Source of the DNA: Flagellimonas ochracea
GTDB lineage: Bacteria; Bacteroidota; Bacteroidia; Flavobacteriales; Flavobacteriaceae
Length of the DNA stretch: 64,000 nucleotides
Direction: 5' to 3'
Assembly (NCBI RefSeq): GCF_009903685.1
Contig: NZ_JAAABI010000002.1
Location: forward strand, 1 to 64,000
Every line of letters begins with the position of its first letter. Within the stretch, counting starts at the first letter, position 1. This document shows positions 61,026-64,000 of the stretch, piece after piece. The notes beneath the pieces were generated by a model. The model had not been told where the DNA came from, did no database searches, and was given only the letters and a program-made list of their open reading frames with translations. The position numbers were made by a program, and so were the translations under genes.

Positions 61026-62351
61026 CTAGTCAAGAGATGGTTCATCGATAATAATAACTTTCATTTTCTTTTGTCCACGAACAATATCTAGACCATTTTC
61101 ATTTAAAGCCCTTCTTAAATCCATCAAATCAGTATGAATCGCATTTAATCTAATATCAATATTACCTTTTATGTTCGTTTCATCAACAAACGGGGGTTCT
61201 GTCTGATGATATGCCCAAAGTATTCTAACGATATTAGATACTGGTGCGTTGGTTAATTCCGAAAAGGTATGAGAACCTTTACCTTCCCACGAATAGGTTG
61301 TTTTTCTTGATTTCAAATCATTCCTTGCTTTATCAGTAGCAATAAGTTTCCAATAAGGCATTAATAGGGAATCAATTGAAACTTTATATCCAAAATATTC
61401 GTTCAAATCATTTTGCAATATTTTCTTCATTTGATACATCGATTCATACTTGTCTGGTGAAATTGAGAGTTCATAAGTAAACAAGTTTTCTTTTCTCTCG
61501 TAATCGCCATAAAACATTGATGTATCATTTACTTTCAAAATTGGAAATCTTACACTTTTACCATAGTAATTTGGCTTTTTACCATCTGCACTTGGAAAAT
61601 GAAGCAAAGTATCATTGAAGGCCAACGTGTACAGATTTCGTAACGATACACCAATTAATTTATGAGTATGACCTTTTCCAAAAGGGCTATAAACCACTCG
61701 CCTACTTTTACCATCATATTTGCCCAAAATTGATTTGAATATGATATTTTTTGGTTGGATATTATGTTCTGATATTAAAGTAATTGTATCCCTAGGGAAA
61801 GAATGGTTCGTGTTTTGCTCTTGATGTTTGTTCAAGAGTATTCTAACATCAGGTGTCTCCCCTCTTAAAAAAGAATCAACAACATCCTTATCTATCTTGC
61901 TCGTGACAGCCCTCACGATTCCATCTGGATCAATATAGACTACATGGGGTACGGCTAATACCCCAAATTGTTCAAAAAGATCTGAATCAATCGCCATTGG
62001 CAATTTCAAGTTGTATTTTTTACGAAATTTTTCAAAAGTTTCCCGTACAAATCTATGATCCTCACCAATAAGTAAAATTTGTAAACTCTCTTTGTACTGT
62101 TTTGCCAATTCATTGACTTTGGGAAAACTTTCAAAACAGGCGGTACATCCCATCTTAAAAAAATCCAAAATCATCCACTTTCCTCTATAGTCACTAAATG
62201 AAATTTTACTCTGATCCGAATACTTGACTTCTTGCAAAACATAGTTAGGTAATGGTTTCCCAACAATTGGATATTCGGACCTGACTTCTTTCTGACCAAA
62301 TACACCAATAACCCAAATGTTCAACATGGAAAATAAAACAACTTTTTTCAT
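61026..62351 (-). CDS. TlpA-like redoxin with C-terminal extension
   Basis: 441 residues from ATG 62351. Signal peptide MKKVVLFSMLNIWVIGVFGQ, a thioredoxin-like domain (about 30-165) with FFKMGCTACFESFPKVNEL (CTAC) and VLAVPHVVYIDPDG (cis-Pro), then about 270 residues of a separate domain (HKLIGVSLRNLYTLAFNDTL, ATDKARNDLKSRKTTYSW). TlpA-like proteins reduce periplasmic disulfides. ATG 62351 is preferred over the frame start at 62390 because it gives a normal signal peptide. Directly downstream of SusD on the same strand, as often seen in Sus-type loci; its role there is not established. Confidence 0.85.
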   Translation of the reverse strand: MKKVVLFSMLNIWVIGVFGQKEVRSEYPIVGKPLPNYVLQEVKYSDQSKISFSDYRGKWMILDFFKMGCTACFESFPKVNELAKQYKESLQILLIGEDHRFVRETFEKFRKKYNLKLPMAIDSDLFEQFGVLAVPHVVYIDPDGIVRAVTSKIDKDVVDSFLRGETPDVRILLNKHQEQNTNHSFPRDTITLISEHNIQPKNIIFKSILGKYDGKSRRVVYSPFGKGHTHKLIGVSLRNLYTLAFNDTLLHFPSADGKKPNYYGKSVRFPILKVNDTSMFYGDYERKENLFTYELSISPDKYESMYQMKKILQNDLNEYFGYKVSIDSLLMPYWKLIATDKARNDLKSRKTTYSWEGKGSHTFSELTNAPVSNIVRILWAYHQTEPPFVDETNIKGNIDIRLNAIHTDLMDLRRALNENGLDIVRGQKKMKVIIIDEPSLD

Positions 62352-62467
62352 TCTAATTCTGCTAATTCCTTCATATTTCATTGATGGCAAACTAAAATTT
62401 TATTTATCGAATTCGTCTCTTTGGCAAAGGGACATAATCATTGTAGCTGACGCCTTTGATTGAACTT

Positions 62468-63862
62468 TTAATAGCCAGGATTTTGAACCAAATTAGGATT
62501 GTTGGCTAATTCTAATTCTGGGATAGGATACAGCAAATCGGTTAACTGCCAATCTTTTTCTGAAATAGAAGAAAGTATTTCATCTGCTGAACTATTTCTT
62601 TTTAAATCTAACCATCTATGCCCAAATTCCACCATGAACTCAATTCTTCGCTCTGCTTCAATAGCATTTAAAATCGATGGTTGGTCTGTTGCATTAGTAT
62701 TAGGCAGACCAGCACGATTACGTATTTGGTTTATATCCTCTTGGGCTCCTGGAATATTTCCTTGCATTGCCCTGGCCTCGGCTCTTATCAAGTATTGCTC
62801 AGCCAGTCTAAAAACTGTGTAGTACTCCGTCAAAGTTGTGGACCCAAGGCCTGCCTTGTACTTGAAAGGAAAGTTTAAAGTTTCATCATTTAGAACCACA
62901 TTACCTACCCAACTAACCTGTCTGTTGTCGCCAACTTCGAAAGAATTAATCAAACCTTCACTTAAAACCAGGGATGGGGATGATGACTCATCTAAAATAA
63001 ATCTCGCACCTTCTTCAGTATTCTGGCTGGTGAATTCACTAGATGAGGGATACAATTGCCAAATAGTTTCCATACTATTTTTAAGAAAAACATCATCTAA
63101 ATTGACCAGCTGATAATCACCTGAATTGACTATCAGTTTATTGGCCTCTTCTTCCGCCAATTCCCAATTTTGAACATACAAATGAACTCTAGCTAACAAT
63201 GCAGTCGCTGCTCCTTTATTTGGACGTATTCGTTCTCCTTCAGTGAACTCAAAGCCTTCAGATAATAGATTTTGTGCACGAAGTAAATCATCTAAAATTG
63301 TTTGATAGACGTCTTGAAAAGGAGTTCGAAAGGCTACCCTATTTATTTCAAAGTCCGTATTTGTAATAAGCGGTACATCCCCAAAGAAGTTAACGAGGTA
63401 AAAGTAACAGAAAGCCCTAAAAAAAATGGCCTCTCCTAATAATTGGTCTCTAGTGGAGGGTATAAGTGAGGAAGATTCGGTGAGTCCTTGAATAACCGCA
63501 TTAGCTTGATAAATATAAGAATAGGCGTCTCCCCAAAAATTGGATACCTCATTATCTGCAGCGATTAAAGAGTTTGAATAGAATTGATTGGAGTCATCAA
63601 AATCAATTAACTCATCTGCGGATTGGCCTGCAAAAGCAGTTATATTGTAATTTGCGAAGCTACCAAACCTGTTCATCATACTCCCATACATCGCCACAGT
63701 AGCCGAGGTAGCAGTATTATCATTCAAAAAAACATTAGTATTTACCAACTCCGTAATTGGAGGTTCAATTTCCACAAAATCCTCGCAAGATATGCTTGGC
63801 ACAACCAAAAGAATCAGCGATAAAATCCTAATTATTAATTTATTATAGTCAATTATTTTCAT
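62468..63862 (-). CDS. susD: SusD/RagB-family nutrient-binding lipoprotein
   Basis: 464 residues from ATG 63862 with lipobox VVPSISCEDF. The TPR-helix body has AEEEANKLIVNSGDYQLVNL, RLAEQYLIRAEARAMQGNIP, GAQEDINQIRNRAGLPNTNA (the SusD signature A-R/E-..IN.IR.RAGL) and FMVEFGHRWLDLKR. It caps the TonB-dependent transporter SusC at the outer membrane. SusC's last codons lie 25 bp upstream. Substrate not predictable here: no glycosidase is visible in the window. Confidence 0.93.
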   Translation of the reverse strand: MKIIDYNKLIIRILSLILLVVPSISCEDFVEIEPPITELVNTNVFLNDNTATSATVAMYGSMMNRFGSFANYNITAFAGQSADELIDFDDSNQFYSNSLIAADNEVSNFWGDAYSYIYQANAVIQGLTESSSLIPSTRDQLLGEAIFFRAFCYFYLVNFFGDVPLITNTDFEINRVAFRTPFQDVYQTILDDLLRAQNLLSEGFEFTEGERIRPNKGAATALLARVHLYVQNWELAEEEANKLIVNSGDYQLVNLDDVFLKNSMETIWQLYPSSSEFTSQNTEEGARFILDESSSPSLVLSEGLINSFEVGDNRQVSWVGNVVLNDETLNFPFKYKAGLGSTTLTEYYTVFRLAEQYLIRAEARAMQGNIPGAQEDINQIRNRAGLPNTNATDQPSILNAIEAERRIEFMVEFGHRWLDLKRNSSADEILSSISEKDWQLTDLLYPIPELELANNPNLVQNPGY

Positions 63863-63886
63863 GATGTTAATAGTTTTCAATAAAAA

Positions 63887-64000
63887 TTAAAAAGTAATCT
63901 CCAATCCCATATTGATAGTTCTTAAAGGAGGTAATGATCGGTTAGACTGGGTTTCGGGGTCTAATCCAAAATAGTTCGTAATTGTTAGTAAATTTTGCCC
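63887..64000 (-). CDS. susC: C-terminal end of SusC-like TonB-dependent receptor (partial)
   Basis: Only the last 37 codons are in the window. They read LLTITNYFGLDPETQSNRSL, then PPLRTINMGLEITF and stop (63887-63889), the usual last strand of SusC-type porins ending in aromatic Phe. Gene start lies beyond the right edge. Forms the expected SusC-SusD pair. Confidence 0.85.
   Translation of the reverse strand, partial: GQNLLTITNYFGLDPETQSNRSLPPLRTINMGLEITF

Overview
The window is from a Bacteroidota genome, most likely a marine-type member of the Flavobacteriaceae. The evidence is a SusC/SusD pair, a DUF4397 lipoprotein, Bacteroidetes-type tyrosine recombinases, BfmA/BtgA and RteC mobilisation/regulation genes, an SDR-type threonine dehydrogenase, and AT-rich intergenic DNA with weak ribosome binding sites. 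No genus can be fixed from the sequence alone.

Layout. (1) 1-3967: the end of an integrative element (E0) lying against the 3' end of tRNA-Arg(CCU), with a tyrosine integrase and an IS110-family insertion sequence. Upstream of the IS110 recombinase are two related hairpin modules that look like bridge-RNA DNA. (2) 4070-13170: a resident chromosomal block for sulfide and sulfane-sulfur metabolism, all on the minus strand: YeeE/YedE transport subunits, sulfide:quinone oxidoreductase, rhodaneses, a persulfide dioxygenase-rhodanese fusion, a SulP permease and a Crp/Fnr regulator. A 14-bp GTAACC-N2-GGTTAC palindrome, exact at two sites and degenerate at two more, sits about 30-60 bp upstream of several of these genes. 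(3) 13295-32640: a stack of integrative elements in a tRNA-Asn(GUU) gene, marked by three displaced copies of the tRNA 3' half. E1 is small and has lost its integrase. E2 (about 17.6 kb) carries its own integrase, a defence operon (Zn-ribbon nuclease, UDG-like protein, MmeI-like type IIL restriction-modification enzyme, Gabija GajA/GajB, DUF2130 protein), a PIN plus XRE-ImmA/IrrE pair and a mobilisation/primase module. (4) 32592 to at least 45.6 kb: a third element (E3) whose integrase follows the third att copy. It carries an HNH protein, a three-gene CBASS-like operon (CD-NTase, Cap15-like 2TM-beta-barrel effector, DAC-like protein), PIN, HEPN and RES proteins, and an overlapping three-gene membrane operon that includes a TM-pentapeptide-Mrr fusion and an HExxH membrane protein. 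(5) 45711-54725: a visibly GC-richer mobilisation module (VirD4/TraG-type ATPase, DUF5712 relaxase, BfmA/BtgA, RadC, SSB, P-loop ATPase, excisionase-type HTH, RteC), followed by a threonine dehydrogenase and a class V aminotransferase of similar composition. (6) 57.5-64 kb: chromosomal genes for thiol-disulfide transfer and nutrient uptake (DsbD and its N-domain, DUF4397 lipoprotein, TlpA-like redoxin, SusD, and the last codons of SusC).

How it works together (inference). The sulfur block would oxidise sulfide to persulfide and then sulfite under one Crp-type regulator. The tRNA-Asn locus acts as an integration hotspot that has collected defence genes on mobilisable elements. The best candidates for undescribed biology are the membrane operon at 43384-45627, the composite Gabija/type IIL operon at 16558-25391, the DAC-like third gene of the CBASS operon, and the duplicated bridge-RNA-like DNA of the IS110 element.
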